The notes: generated by a model from the letters alone, not told the origin. 64,000 nucleotides of DNA from Oceanobacillus sp. Castelsardo (GCF_001659985.1 NZ_LYCS01000005.1:230087-294086); one strand, 5' to 3'; shown: positions 7,600 to 17,011, counted from the stretch's first letter. A program made the numbers and translations.

Positions 7600-7695
7600 A
7601 AAATCACCACCATTAAATGATTTTCTAAATACAATAGTATCATACACCCTTAATTCTATAACTATGTGTCAAGATTGTATGTATCAAGTTTTTCT

Positions 7696-7723
7696 TACGA
7701 GGTGGGGTCTGACAAATTAGCCC
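7696..7723. repeat. REP-like motif copy
   Basis: TTACGAGGTGGGGTCTGACA followed by AATTAGCCC keeps the GTGGGGTCTGACA core. It lies between the DUF4160-DUF2442 gene and the toxin-antitoxin pair, so the cassette 1 cargo is divided by this motif. Confidence 0.6.
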
Positions 7724-7724
7724 T

Positions 7725-8321
7725 TTATACAATATCCTGATCGATAAAATTAGAAAATGTATCATTTTTTTTAACTGCACGCACTAGATTCCTAACTTGA
7801 TCAACATCTATTCCATGTTGATACAAGTTATCAGGATCAAGATCTAATTCACCCGGCCAGGAAACAGTTCTTAATTCATCATCAACAAATACCTTTTCAA
7901 AAAAGCTTTGATCCTTTAACTTTTCTAAAACTCCAGTCATTATTGGGTTTATATTCACTAATTTCGCTGTTCTATCATCAAAATTAATTAATAGCCATCC
8001 TTTTAATCCAGGTACTATTTTTGCTTTATGTACTAAAACCATATTGGCACCTCCTATATATAAGGGGGGGATTTTTTTGGGTTGTCTATTTTCCATACAA
8101 TCATCCCACACTTTTATAATATCATCTTTATTTATCTCAAGCCATTCTAGAACATCCTTTTCCTTTTGCTTTGGTAACGGTTCATTACCTTTCATATAAT
8201 TTCCAGTATAAATTTCAATACTGGTATATATTCCATTATATATTACATGGAAATGTGGTGGATTATGATCATTATAATACATGACAATTTTGATTCCATT
8301 AAAGTTGCTGATTCTTGGCAA
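7725..8321 (-). CDS. DUF4160-DUF2442 fusion protein
   Basis: This 198-residue protein has residues 1-85 of DUF4160 type (MPRISNFNGIKIVMYYNDHNPPHFHV) and residues 105-190 resembling DUF2442 (GWLLINFDDRTAKLVNINPI, then VSWPGELDLDPDNLY). The two families are usually encoded as adjacent small genes and are suspected of forming a toxin-antitoxin-like pair; here they share one frame. No catalytic function is established. It lies 61 bp after the cassette 1 transposase on the same strand, in the cargo position. The fusion joint is around residues 86-104. Confidence 0.7.
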   Translation of the reverse strand: MPRISNFNGIKIVMYYNDHNPPHFHVIYNGIYTSIEIYTGNYMKGNEPLPKQKEKDVLEWLEINKDDIIKVWDDCMENRQPKKIPPLYIGGANMVLVHKAKIVPGLKGWLLINFDDRTAKLVNINPIMTGVLEKLKDQSFFEKVFVDDELRTVSWPGELDLDPDNLYQHGIDVDQVRNLVRAVKKNDTFSNFIDQDIV

Positions 8322-8382
8322 TGTGTCACCACCTTATCCAAATTATTTATTTAACTGCATTAATTATGGTTGCCTCAAAATC

Positions 8383-8916
8383 CTAATCTCCTTCTACAAA
8401 CTTCCGATACTTCTCCTTCCTCGGCACTTTAAAATGTCCTAAAATTTTCTCTGTTGTTACATGCTGATTCTTTAAATCAGAAATATAAGCACCATAACTA
8501 CTCCAAACATAATCTTTCGGTTTAGTTACCATCTCTGCTTCTATCGGATTCAAATGAATATACCTACTAACTTCTAACTGATAATCTACTGTTTCAAATA
8601 ATTCCGCACCGTATCGCCCTTGAAAGACATGTCCAACAAGACGATGCCTTTTATTGAAATAAAGTGCGTATCTAGAGTTCAACATTTTCATGATGTGCTG
8701 TGGATGATGGTCAACGGTTTCTAGTTGCAAATGAATATGGTTAGTCATAAGGCAATACGCATGGAGGTGAAAAGGATAATAAAACCTAGCCTCTTCCAAA
8801 ATTTTTAGATAGGATTGTTTATCGGATTCATCATAGAAAAGTGCTGCTCTTCGGTTGCCACGACTTGTAATGTGATACATCGCACCAGGATACCATACAC
8901 GTAATTTTCTAGCCAT
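8383..8916 (-). CDS. REP-associated Y1/HUH transposase (RAYT), cassette 1
   Basis: This 177-residue protein has the Y1_Tnp fold: MARKLRVWYPGAMYHITSRG at the start, the metal-binding HUH pair in TNHIHL (His60 and His62), and a conserved RYIHLNP segment whose Tyr119 is the likely nucleophile. Enzymes of this group nick and join single-stranded DNA at REP-type hairpins. The ATG at 8916 is 2 bases past the yifB stop, which implies translational coupling; a longer frame from 8982 overlapping yifB has no support. It appears intact. Copies 3 and 4 are close relatives, copy 2 a distant one. Confidence 0.85.
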   Translation of the reverse strand: MARKLRVWYPGAMYHITSRGNRRAALFYDESDKQSYLKILEEARFYYPFHLHAYCLMTNHIHLQLETVDHHPQHIMKMLNSRYALYFNKRHRLVGHVFQGRYGAELFETVDYQLEVSRYIHLNPIEAEMVTKPKDYVWSSYGAYISDLKNQHVTTEKILGHFKVPRKEKYRKFVEGD

Positions 8917-8918
8917 GA

Positions 8919-10451
8919 CTATTTCACCATTCCTTTTGGTTGATGTAGGCTTTGCGTACGTCTTATGGTAACTGCCTCCCAAATAGATTGATTGGTGATA
9001 TTTTCATCTCCGTTCAGATCTGAAATCGTACGTGCAAGTCTTCTTATTTTCATTTGCACTCTTGTACTCCAATTGTATTTACTCGCCCAGCTACGCATCA
9101 TTTTCTCTTGTTCATCCGTTAAAATGGTACATTCCAATATTTTCTCATTCGGAACTATAGCATTACTTATTTCTTCTCCATACCTTTGATTCTGCACTTC
9201 TCTAGCTTTTATTACCCGCTCCCGAATAATTTCGGTTGTTTCATTATCTGCCGAGGATTCGTTCTCAAGTGTTACCGTTTCAAGTTTCAATAAAATATCC
9301 ATTCTATCTTGGATTGGACCGGAAACACGATTACTATAAGCCGTCACTTGTTTTGGCGTACAGGTGCAATAATAATTTCTGGAACCCATATAGCCACAGG
9401 GACAGGGATTCATGGCGCCAATTAATAGAAACTGCGCCGGATAGGTTACAGTGGAGGCTGCACGACTAATCGTGACCTTTCCTGTTTCTATTGGTTGACG
9501 TAGCATATCTAGTGTTCGCTTAGGAAACTCCGCCATCTCATCCAGAAAAAGAACTCCTCGGTGTGCAAGGGACACTTCACCTGGTTTCGGATTGGTGCCA
9601 CCACCTATTAGCGAGACAGCTGATGCTGAATGGTGCGGCGACCTGTAAGGCGGAGCAGATACATTCTGCTGACTAATTCCTGCCAATTGATAAATGCTCA
9701 TTACCTCAAAACGGCTTTCTAATTTCAATGGTGGCAATATGGATGGGAATGTTTCTGACAATAAGCTCTTTCCACAACCAGGTGGACCTACCATTAGTAC
9801 ATTATGCCCACCTGCAGTAGCTATTTCCAATGCCCGTTTCGCTTGTTTGTGTCCCAATATATGTTTGAAATCTTTATCATAGGTAGGTGGTGATATTTCT
9901 AAAGTTTTTTCCGGGGATTTAGTAGGTAATGAGAATGCGGAAATTTGGCCCGAAAATGATTCAATTACCTCCTGAAGCGTTTCAACAAATCGCAATTCTA
10001 AACCATCTATTGTTTCAAAAGGAATATCTTGTAATCTAGGTAAATATAAAATCTCAAAACCTTCATTTCTAGCAGCCATTATCGCCGGTAACATGCCTTC
10101 AACAGTTCTAATGGTTCCATCAAGGGATAATACTCCTAAAAATGCAGCTTTATTAGGTATCTCCTCTTTTATCTCTTTCGCTTCTTTCATTACTGCAATA
10201 GCCATAGCAAGGTCAAAAATAGGGCTATTTTTCTTCTGTTCAGCAGGGGATAAATTAATAATAATCTTCCTATCTAAAATCTCACAATCATTTGCATAAA
10301 GGGCACCCATCACCCTATCCTTTGATTCCTTTACTGAAGCATCGGGTAACCCGACAATACTTACCCCATCTCCCGGAAGTAGCTGCACCTCTACATGAAC
10401 ACGATAGCCTTCAATACCTTTCAAACCAATACTTGATACAACGGTCGCCAT
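8919..10451 (-). CDS. yifB: YifB/ComM-family AAA+ helicase, cassette 1
   Basis: This 510-residue, full-length protein has an N-terminal ChlI-like/Lon-S5-fold domain (1-165), an AAA+ Mg-chelatase-like core with Walker A GPPGCGKS (222-229) and Walker B VLFLDE (300-305), a cysteine cluster at 350, 352, 362 and 364 (PCPCG, YCTCTP), an SGPIQDRMD segment near 377-385, and a C-terminal lid with WSTRVQMKIRRLARTI. ComM proteins are hexameric branch-migration helicases that extend heteroduplex in natural transformation. It is coupled to a HUH transposase and occurs four times in 15 kb, unlike the usual single chromosomal comM. Confidence 0.9.
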   Translation of the reverse strand: MATVVSSIGLKGIEGYRVHVEVQLLPGDGVSIVGLPDASVKESKDRVMGALYANDCEILDRKIIINLSPAEQKKNSPIFDLAMAIAVMKEAKEIKEEIPNKAAFLGVLSLDGTIRTVEGMLPAIMAARNEGFEILYLPRLQDIPFETIDGLELRFVETLQEVIESFSGQISAFSLPTKSPEKTLEISPPTYDKDFKHILGHKQAKRALEIATAGGHNVLMVGPPGCGKSLLSETFPSILPPLKLESRFEVMSIYQLAGISQQNVSAPPYRSPHHSASAVSLIGGGTNPKPGEVSLAHRGVLFLDEMAEFPKRTLDMLRQPIETGKVTISRAASTVTYPAQFLLIGAMNPCPCGYMGSRNYYCTCTPKQVTAYSNRVSGPIQDRMDILLKLETVTLENESSADNETTEIIRERVIKAREVQNQRYGEEISNAIVPNEKILECTILTDEQEKMMRSWASKYNWSTRVQMKIRRLARTISDLNGDENITNQSIWEAVTIRRTQSLHQPKGMVK

Positions 10452-10850
10452 TTACCTTACCCCTTTGTCAACTTATTTAGATAAAAGGTACTGAAAATCT
10501 ATGATTCTGTCAAAAGGCTAAAATGTGAAAATAGGATGTTTCGGGATTCGTTTTTATTACTTTATAATAGTGGAAAAGTGATTTTTGTGTGTTTTTGGGG
10601 GTTTGGATTGTAATAACGGGTTTTTTTGCATTAGAAATATAGAATTGCAAAATGCATTCACAAAATAAATTATAGGTATGAATAATAATTCTATTTTACT
10701 TAAAAAGCATGTTACAAATTCCCGAACTAAGTCGGAATTACTCTAAAATCTTCCGCGATATTTCCCGGAAAATATCGGATGAAGTAGAAGTTCGTTGTTT
10801 AGATCAAACGTCCGTTTTAATTTACCCTGTTTCTAAATAACCATGGTTCC
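10452..10850 (-). promoter_or_regulatory. Conserved non-coding end of cassette 1, with yifB promoter
   Basis: About 400 bp upstream of yifB is shared with cassettes 3 (17012-17430) and 4 (23039-23465). Near the gene, TTGACA (10514-10509) and TACCTT (10490-10485) form a candidate promoter with 18-base spacing, then AAGGGGTAAGG. At the far end lie CCGAACTAAGTCGG, a TTCCCGGGAAA-like palindrome (degenerate here) and TCAAACGTCCGTTTTA (10804-10819). The short palindromes near the border are candidate sites for the transposase. Confidence 0.6.
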
Positions 10851-10890
10851 TGTGTAGTAATTATTTTCCCTTTTTAATCTTATATAGCAG

Positions 10891-10925
10891 CGGCACATTA
10901 ACGTGGTGGGGTACTGACCCTAAAA
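10891..10925. repeat. REP-like motif copy
   Basis: GCACATTAACGTGGTGGGG followed by TACTGACCCTAAAACC keeps the full consensus with one changed base. It lies just outside the conserved upstream end of cassette 1. Confidence 0.65.
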
Positions 10926-11027
10926 CCAGATGCGTCTGTTTATAGAATTTAGCAGTTAATTGGTATCTTCCCCCAACTCTCATTTAGATATTAACTAAAA
11001 AACTCCATAAAGGTATAGAATATAAAA

Positions 11028-11064
11028 GTGGAATACTTTGCTTGTTATATGCAAAGTATTCCAC
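11028..11064. terminator. Perfect 14-bp hairpin
   Basis: GTGGAATACTTTGC pairs perfectly with GCAAAGTATTCCAC across a 9-base loop. It lies between two REP-like motifs with no gene within 170 bp. It could be a bidirectional terminator or a structural repeat; no strong T-run follows on either side. Confidence 0.5.
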
Positions 11065-11116
11065 TCCTTATGTTAACAATTATATAGTTAATAACTTCAG
11101 TCGCTATTGTGTAATT

Positions 11117-11155
11117 TAGCACATTAACGTCTAGTCGGGTGGCTGACACCTTGGC
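11117..11155. repeat. REP-like motif copy
   Basis: TTAGCACATTAACGTCTAG and CGGGTGGCTGACACCTTGG fit the consensus with changes. It borders the toxin-antitoxin cargo of cassette 2. Confidence 0.6.
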
Positions 11156-11237
11156 GTATCCCGTTTTAATGAGGAAATATTGATGAATGAAAAATAGAGG
11201 TAAGAATGTTCTTGGTATGGAGACGATGTTAGCACAT

Positions 11238-11555
11238 TTACTTTATAAAGGGATCATGCTCACCGTAAAATACTTTTAGTGCCCAACCCGTATTTGCATG
11301 GTAACAAGCCTCAATAAAAACAGCTGCTTCATGTCCAGAAATCCTATACAATACTATAGTATTATGGATATACGACCAATGATATCCATTAAATTTAAAG
11401 TTGGGATAGTCCGCAGAACCATAAGATTGACCAAAAGGGTCGCGAGATAATATTAATTTGGAAGCCTTGTAGACCCTCTCATGATCTATATTGTAAAGTT
11501 GACCCAACTGACGTAATGCCGACCTCTCCCATTTGACAGAATACTTATTGGCCAT
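11238..11555 (-). CDS. RelE/ParE-like toxin, cassette 2 cargo
   Basis: This 105-residue protein begins MANKYSVKWERSALRQLGQL, has a central helix (RVYKASKLILSRDPFG), and ends with strands YHWSYIHNTIVLYRI and a C-terminal tail. The layout is of the RelE/ParE superfamily, though more divergent than the pair at 7050-7599. It overlaps the upstream antitoxin frame by 11 bp. It lies downstream of the cassette 2 transposase relic, the same relative position as the cargo of cassettes 1 and 4. Confidence 0.55.
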   Translation of the reverse strand: MANKYSVKWERSALRQLGQLYNIDHERVYKASKLILSRDPFGQSYGSADYPNFKFNGYHWSYIHNTIVLYRISGHEAAVFIEACYHANTGWALKVFYGEHDPFIK

Positions 11556-11835
11556 TTTTAGCCTCTCTTATAATCTGTATTGCTTCTTCATCATTTTCTA
11601 CATAATCACGTTCAGTTGATGCTTTACGGAGTTGTTCCAATACATCTTCATTCGAAAAAATCACTTTGGTTATTTTACATTTTTGGTCTTCCGTTAGTTT
11701 TTCATAATCGACATTTCTCCTGAAAGGAATAACTATTCCGAATTCCTTTTCAAAAAGCTCTGCAAAGTCCTTTAATTCAATTATCGATTTATCCTTCAAA
11801 TATTTATCTAACGTTTCCTTAGTAATATAATCCAC
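11545..11835 (-). CDS. Putative antitoxin, cassette 2 cargo
   Basis: A 96-residue acidic protein starts (GTG) VDYITKETLDKYLKDKS and ends EAIQIIREAKNGQ before the overlapping toxin gene. The GTG at 11835 is preceded by GGAAGGTG at 6 bases; the ATG at 11859 lacks such a site. No named antitoxin domain is recognised. Identity is inferred from size, acidity and the 11-bp overlap with the RelE-like gene. Confidence 0.5.
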   Translation of the reverse strand: MDYITKETLDKYLKDKSIIELKDFAELFEKEFGIVIPFRRNVDYEKLTEDQKCKITKVIFSNEDVLEQLRKASTERDYVENDEEAIQIIREAKNGQ

Positions 11836-11992
11836 TATGATCACCTTCCTTGCCGTCATTATACCATATCGATAAAAGAAAACGCATTGGCACAATTATT
11901 CTGTAAAGGTACATTACATTCCTTTTTTATTGAAGAAAGGATGTTTGCAATTCACAACTTTTTCCTCGCCCACCTAAGAAACCCAAGATCGG

Positions 11993-12765
11993 CTACGCTT
12001 TAAAAACTAGATTCTCAGAAACACCAAAATTCTTGCAGCCTGGCGCTGTGATAAGCCATCAATCCTTTTTACTTTTCGCAAGATTTCATTTCCTTTTACT
12101 TTAGACAAACTCTTAACCTGTGCGATTTCAATTGAACCTAGCAATGCTTGATTTTTTATCTCGCTCTTCGTCTGTCATTCGTCTTTTAATAACATAATCA
12201 TCTAAACATTGATCATTATTTCGTTCCTCATTAATAATCGAAACCTTTCTTTTGTTGTCTTTCTATCTACAGAAAACATCCCTAATATGAAATCCTTATC
12301 CAATAAATGATTGGGAAAATAATCTTTATCATAATAACAAAGACAACTACTCCACTTCCATTCAACAACACGACCTACAATTCCTGCCTTGACAGGGTTT
12401 TGGTGAATATATCGTGTTACTGTTAATAGATACTGTTTTGTTTCCACATTTTCACTTTTGAACCTATCTTGAAAAAGATGACCTATTGTTCTGTACTTCC
12501 AGTTATAATATGAGACAAAACTGACACCTATTCGTTTCATGGTAATCGAAATATTTTCATTACCCTCTTTTATTAATAAATGTACATGGTTACTCATCAA
12601 ACACCAAGCGAAAATATTCATTTCCGATTTGGCTTTATACTTTTCAATCGTTTGAAGGAACCTCATAGAGTCCTCCTCATCATGAAATATTTCTTGTCTG
12701 TTAGCACCCCGAAGTATAATATGGTATATACCGCTCTTACTTCTCACCCTTGCTTTACGGGGCAT
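11993..12765 (-). pseudogene. RAYT transposase of a second lineage, cassette 2 (frameshifted)
   Basis: An open frame (12765-12202, 187 codons) begins MPRKARVRSKSGIYHIILRG and holds the HUH motif SNHVHLL and Y-motif TRYIHQNPVKAG. Downstream, a C-terminal region typical of longer COG1943 proteins continues in other frames: CLDDYVIKRRMTDEE, then SIEIAQVKSLSKVKG and GLSQRQAARIL. At least three single-base indels (near 12215, 12160 and 12030) break it. The HUH domain itself is intact. It is clearly more distant from the transposases of cassettes 1, 3 and 4 than those are from each other. Confidence 0.75.
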
Positions 12766-12826
12766 TAATCACCACTCCTCTGTGATTCATTCCATCTATA
12801 GATTGATTCTCTCCCCTAGACCCAAT

Positions 12827-14447
12827 TTAATGGTCTCCCACGATTCCCTTCTTCCTTTTCGTAGAATTTGTTCGACGCATTGTGACAGCTTCCCAGATAG
12901 ATTCATTGGTAATTGCTTCATGACCACTTAAGTCAGATATTGTTCTAGCTAAACGCAGAATTTTCATTTGTACCCTCGTACTCCAATGGTATTTACTTGC
13001 CCATTGCTGAATCATCTTCTGCTGCTCCTCTTTCAGTTGACAGCACTGTGACAACAGCTTGTTGGATACTATCGCATTATAGATTTCAGAACCAAACCGA
13101 GTGTATTGCCTTTCACGCGCTTCAACAACACGATTTCGTATATCAAAAGAGTTTTCATTATGATTGGTTGATTCGTTATCAAATGAAACAGTGTCTAGTG
13201 TTAATAAAATATCAATCCGATCCTCTATTGGTCCAGATACACGATTATTGTATGCAAGAATCGGCTTGGGTGAACAGGTACAATAACGGTATCTAGAACC
13301 TAAATAACCACTTGGGCAAGGATTCATAGCTGCTATTAATAGAAATTGTGCTGGATAAGTCACTGTAGAAGCTGCACGGCTGATGGTTACCTTTCCCGTT
13401 TCTAATGGTTGCCTCAGCATGTCCAACGTACGTTTCGGGAATTCAGCCATTTCATCGAGGAAAAGTACTCCACGATGAGCAAGTGATACCTCCCCTGGCT
13501 TTGGATTTGTTCCACCCCCAATTAGGGAAACGGCTGATGAAGAATGGTGGGGGTCTCTGAATGGCGGGATATGATAGTTTGTATTGGTAATGCCCGCTAA
13601 TTGGTAAATACTCATGACATCAAAGCTGCTCTCTTGTTTTAATGGTGGTAATATAGATGGAATTGTTTCAGCTAGTAAGCTTTTTCCACATCAGGTGGTC
13701 CAACCATCAATACATTATGACCACCAGCTGCAGCGATTTCTAATGCCCTTTTTGCTTGCTTATGTCCCAATCTAGCTCCAGTGTCCAGCGACTAGCACAA
13801 CTTCCTTCACCTTCGTACGTCGCTAAACGGACGCTTTAACTTTTTGTGAATACATGTTTGAAGTCCTTATCATAGGTAGGGTTAGTAATCTCTGGAGTTT
13901 CAGGGGTGTGATTAGAAGTAATAAAAGAAGAATTTAATTGACCAGAAAAAGATTCAATAACGTCATGAAGTGTTTCAACAAATCGGATTTCCAGCCCTTC
14001 TATATGTGATAGTGGGGAATTTTCCAAAGGTGGTAAGTACAAGATTTTAAATCCCTCTTTTTTAGCGGCAATAATCGCAGGTAGCATACCCTCCACAGGC
14101 TTAATGGACCCATCCAATGATATTACTCCTAAAAAAGCAGTATCTTTTGGAATTGGATGCTTGATTTCCTTAGCCTCTTTCATTATGCCAATTGCCATTG
14201 CTAAATCAAAAATCGGACTGTTCTTTTTCTGTTCAGCTGGTGAAAGGTTAATAATAATTTTCTTATCTAATATCTGGCAATCATTCAAATAAAGAGCCGC
14301 CATCACCCGATCCTTCGACTCCTTTACAGAAGCATCTGGAAGACCAACAATACTAATACCTTCCACTCCTGGGAGTTGTTGTACTTCTACTTGAACACGA
14401 TAACCTTCCATTCCTTTTAGACCAATGCTAGATATAACTGTTGCCAT
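12827..14447 (-). pseudogene. yifB: YifB/ComM-family helicase, cassette 2 (disrupted)
   Basis: This is homologous to the other three yifB genes over its full length but broken twice. A one-base deletion near 13690 destroys the Walker A frame (GPP then DVEK instead of GCGKS). An 80-bp insertion at 13771-13850 interrupts the codons after the LGHKQAKRALE segment. The N-terminal part (14447-13836) and C-terminal part (13615-12827, with VLFLDE and WSTRVQMKI) remain open. It is the most divergent of the four copies, consistent with an older arrival. Confidence 0.85.
13771..13850. mobile_element. 80-bp MITE-like insertion inside yifB copy 2
   Basis: Compared with the intact copies, 80 bp are added between GTCCCAA and TACATG. 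The insert starts CTAGCTCCAGTGTCCAGCGA and ends in CGTCGCTAAACGGACGCTTT plus a short tail. Both halves match the two ends of the 208-bp repeat at 51239-51446, joined at CGTACG, so this is an internally deleted form. AAT occurs at both edges and may be a 3-bp target duplication. Confidence 0.75.
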
Positions 14448-14942
14448 ATCCTCACACCTTTCTCTTTTTATTACATTTAGAATAATCTAATTCAATAAGG
14501 AAGCCAAGAACTTAATGTTCGTCGTGATTTTAAATTTGATTTAGGGGAAATAGGGACATAGGGTAACTAAATTCTATATATAAAAGTTGGTATTTAATGT
14601 GCGCAACGGTCACATCAATTTTTAATGTATAGAAATTTGGAATAAATTTATGTCCAATGGATATAGAGAAAGGGAGAAGTACTAGTAGTACTTCTCCCAC
14701 AACCTCTACTGTCAGGGTAGTGGTTGTCAATAAAAGTTATTTATATTGAAAACCACCCTTATGTTCGCAATGGTGCAGGGTGGTTTTCTTGTTTTTCAAA
14801 ATGCTTTTCCGAAAGTAATAGACGCTAATTTCACGCACAGATCCTTTCAGCCCCTAAGTTTTGATGCAAAAAGAAGCATGAGAATCGTCCCCGTGCTTCT
14901 CAAAAAATGATTACTTATAGGTTTGCCGAGGTAAGTATTCTT
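14448..14942. other. Interval with truncated small-peptide/antisense locus D
   Basis: Hairpin GGAGAAGTACTAGTAGTACT (14673-14697) and the AACCACCC/GGGTGGTT terminator (14748-14783) of the antisense RNA family are present. The minus-strand peptide gene loses its 5' end at about 14850. A TGAGAATCGTCCCCGTGCTT stretch (14879-14900), a common Bacillus intergenic repeat type, follows. No other gene was seen. Confidence 0.6.
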
Positions 14943-15475
14943 CTATCTCCCTTCTACAAACCTCCGATACTTATCCCTTTTAGAATTCTTGAAATAGCCT
15001 AATATTTTCCCCGTAGTTACATGTGAATTCTGAATCCCTAAAATGTAAGCAGAGTAGCTACTCCATGGATAGTCTTCCGGCTTACTCACCATCTCTGCCT
15101 CCAGTGGATTTAGATGAATATACCTACTAACTTCTAATTGATAATCTACTGTTTCAATTATTTCCGCACCGTATCGCCCTTGAAAAACATGTCCAACGAG
15201 ACGATGCCTCTTATTGAAATAAAGTGCATATCTAGAATTTAACATTTTTATAATATGCTGTGGATGGTGATCAATAGTTTCTAACTGAAGGTGAATATGG
15301 TTTGCATGAGGCAATATGCATGGAGATGAAAGGGATAATAAAACCTAGCTACTTCCAGAATGTCTAAATAAAATTGCTTATCGGAATCATCATAGAAAAG
15401 TGCCGCTCTTCGGTTACCGCGACTTGTAATGTGATACATCGCGCCGGGGTACCATACACGTAATTTTCTTGCCAT
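14943..15475 (-). pseudogene. RAYT transposase, cassette 3 (frameshift in HUH motif)
   Basis: Nearly identical to the cassette 1 transposase. A one-base deletion around 15307-15311, within the CLMTNHIHL coding segment, shifts the frame: the first 62 codons (15475-15281) and the rest (from NHIHL, 15314-14943) lie in different frames. The active site cannot be made as one chain unless frameshifting occurs. The ATG at 15475 follows the yifB stop by 3 bases. No cargo gene follows; the next element is locus D. Confidence 0.85.
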
Positions 15476-15478
15476 GGA

Positions 15479-17011
15479 TTATTTCACCATTCCTCTTGGT
15501 TGACGCAGGCTTTGCGTACGTCTTATGGTAACTGCTTCCCAAATAGATTGATTGGTGATGTTTTCATCCCCGTTCAAATCTGAAATTGTACGTGCAAGTC
15601 TTCTTATTTTCATTTGCACTCTTGTACTCCAATTGTATTTGCTCGCCCAGCTACGCATCATCTTCTCTTGTTCTTCCGTTAAAATGGTACATTCTAATAA
15701 TTTCTCATTCGGAACTATGGCATTACTTATTTCTTCTCCATACCTTTGATACTGCACTTCTCTAGCTTTTATTATCCGCCCCCGAATGATTTCAGATGTT
15801 TCATTATCTGCTGTGGATTCATTCTCTAGTGATACAGTTTCCAGTTTCAATAAAATATCCATTCTATCTTGGATTGGACCGGAAATGCGATTATTATACG
15901 CCGTCACTTGTTTTGGCGTACAGGTGCAATAATAATTCCTGGAACCCATATAGCCACAAGGACAGGGATTCATGGCGCCAATTAATAGAAACTGCGCCGG
16001 ATAGGTTACAGTGGAGGCTGCACGACTAATCGTGACCTTGCCTGTTTCTATTGGTTGACGTAGCATGTCCAATGTTCGCTTAGGAAACTCCGCCATTTCA
16101 TCCAGAAAAAGAACCCCTCGATGGGCAAGTGATACTTCACCTGGCTTTGGATTAGTTCCACCACCAATTAGTGAGACGGCAGATGCAGAATGGTGTGGAG
16201 ACCTGTAAGGTGGGGCAGATACATTCTGCTGGCTTATTCCAGCTAGTTGATAAATACTCATTACCTCAAAACGGCTTTCTTGTTTTAGTGGTGGTAAAAT
16301 CGATGGAAATGTTTCTGAAAGTAAACTTTTACCACAACCTGGCGGGCCTACCATAAGTACATTATGCCCTCCTGCGGCAGCTATTTCCAATGCCCTTTTC
16401 GCTTGTTTGTGTCCCAATACATGTTTGAAATCTTTATCATAGGTAGGCGGTGGAAGTTCTATAGGTTTTTGTGAAGATTTAATCGGTAATGAAAAAGCAG
16501 AAATTTGACCAGAAAATGATTCAATTACCTCCTGAAGGGTTTGAACAAATCGAAATTCTAACCCATTCACTGTTTCAATTGGAATGTCTTCTAATCTAGG
16601 TAAATATAAAATTTTAAACCCTTCTTTTCTAGCGGCCATAATAGCTGGCAGCATTCCTTCTACGGGTTTAATAGACCCATCTAGAGACAATACTCCTAAA
16701 AACGCTGCAATTTCCGGTATGTTATCTTTTATTTCATTCGCTTCCTTCATCACCGCAATTGCCATGGCAAGGTCAAAAATAGGGCTATTTTTCTTCTGTT
16801 CAGCAGGTGATAAATTAATAATAATCTTCTTATCTAAAACCTCACAACCATTCGCATAAAGGGCACCCATCACCCTATCCTTCGACTCCTTCACTGAAGC
16901 ATCTGGTAGACCAACAATACTTACCCCATCACCAGGAAGCAGTTGTACTTCAACTTGGACCTGATAGCCTTCCATTCCTTTCAAACCAATGCTTGATACA
17001 ACGGTTGCCAT
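15479..17011 (-). CDS. yifB: YifB/ComM-family AAA+ helicase, cassette 3
   Basis: A 510-residue, intact protein very close to the copies at 8919 and 21506. Walker A GPPGCGKS (222-229), Walker B VLFLDE, the PCPCG...YCTCTP cysteine cluster and the C-terminal WSTRVQMKIRRLARTI lid are all kept. Expected role: ComM-type branch migration on single-strand/duplex intermediates. It can still be expressed although its partner transposase is frameshifted. The upstream region shares the conserved cassette end and a TTGACA-type promoter. Confidence 0.9.
   Translation of the reverse strand: MATVVSSIGLKGMEGYQVQVEVQLLPGDGVSIVGLPDASVKESKDRVMGALYANGCEVLDKKIIINLSPAEQKKNSPIFDLAMAIAVMKEANEIKDNIPEIAAFLGVLSLDGSIKPVEGMLPAIMAARKEGFKILYLPRLEDIPIETVNGLEFRFVQTLQEVIESFSGQISAFSLPIKSSQKPIELPPPTYDKDFKHVLGHKQAKRALEIAAAGGHNVLMVGPPGCGKSLLSETFPSILPPLKQESRFEVMSIYQLAGISQQNVSAPPYRSPHHSASAVSLIGGGTNPKPGEVSLAHRGVLFLDEMAEFPKRTLDMLRQPIETGKVTISRAASTVTYPAQFLLIGAMNPCPCGYMGSRNYYCTCTPKQVTAYNNRISGPIQDRMDILLKLETVSLENESTADNETSEIIRGRIIKAREVQYQRYGEEISNAIVPNEKLLECTILTEEQEKMMRSWASKYNWSTRVQMKIRRLARTISDLNGDENITNQSIWEAVTIRRTQSLRQPRGMVK

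Noticed and set aside
8383-8916. Ordinary IS200/IS605 transposon
   Set aside because: No TnpB, and the start MARKLRVWYPGAMYHITSRG plus the RYIHLNP motif are of the REP-associated COG1943 type rather than IS200 TnpA.
8919-10451. Magnesium chelatase subunit
   Set aside because: The AAA+ core resembles ChlI, but the N-terminal fold, cysteine cluster and C-terminal domain are of the YifB/ComM type, and no tetrapyrrole genes are nearby.
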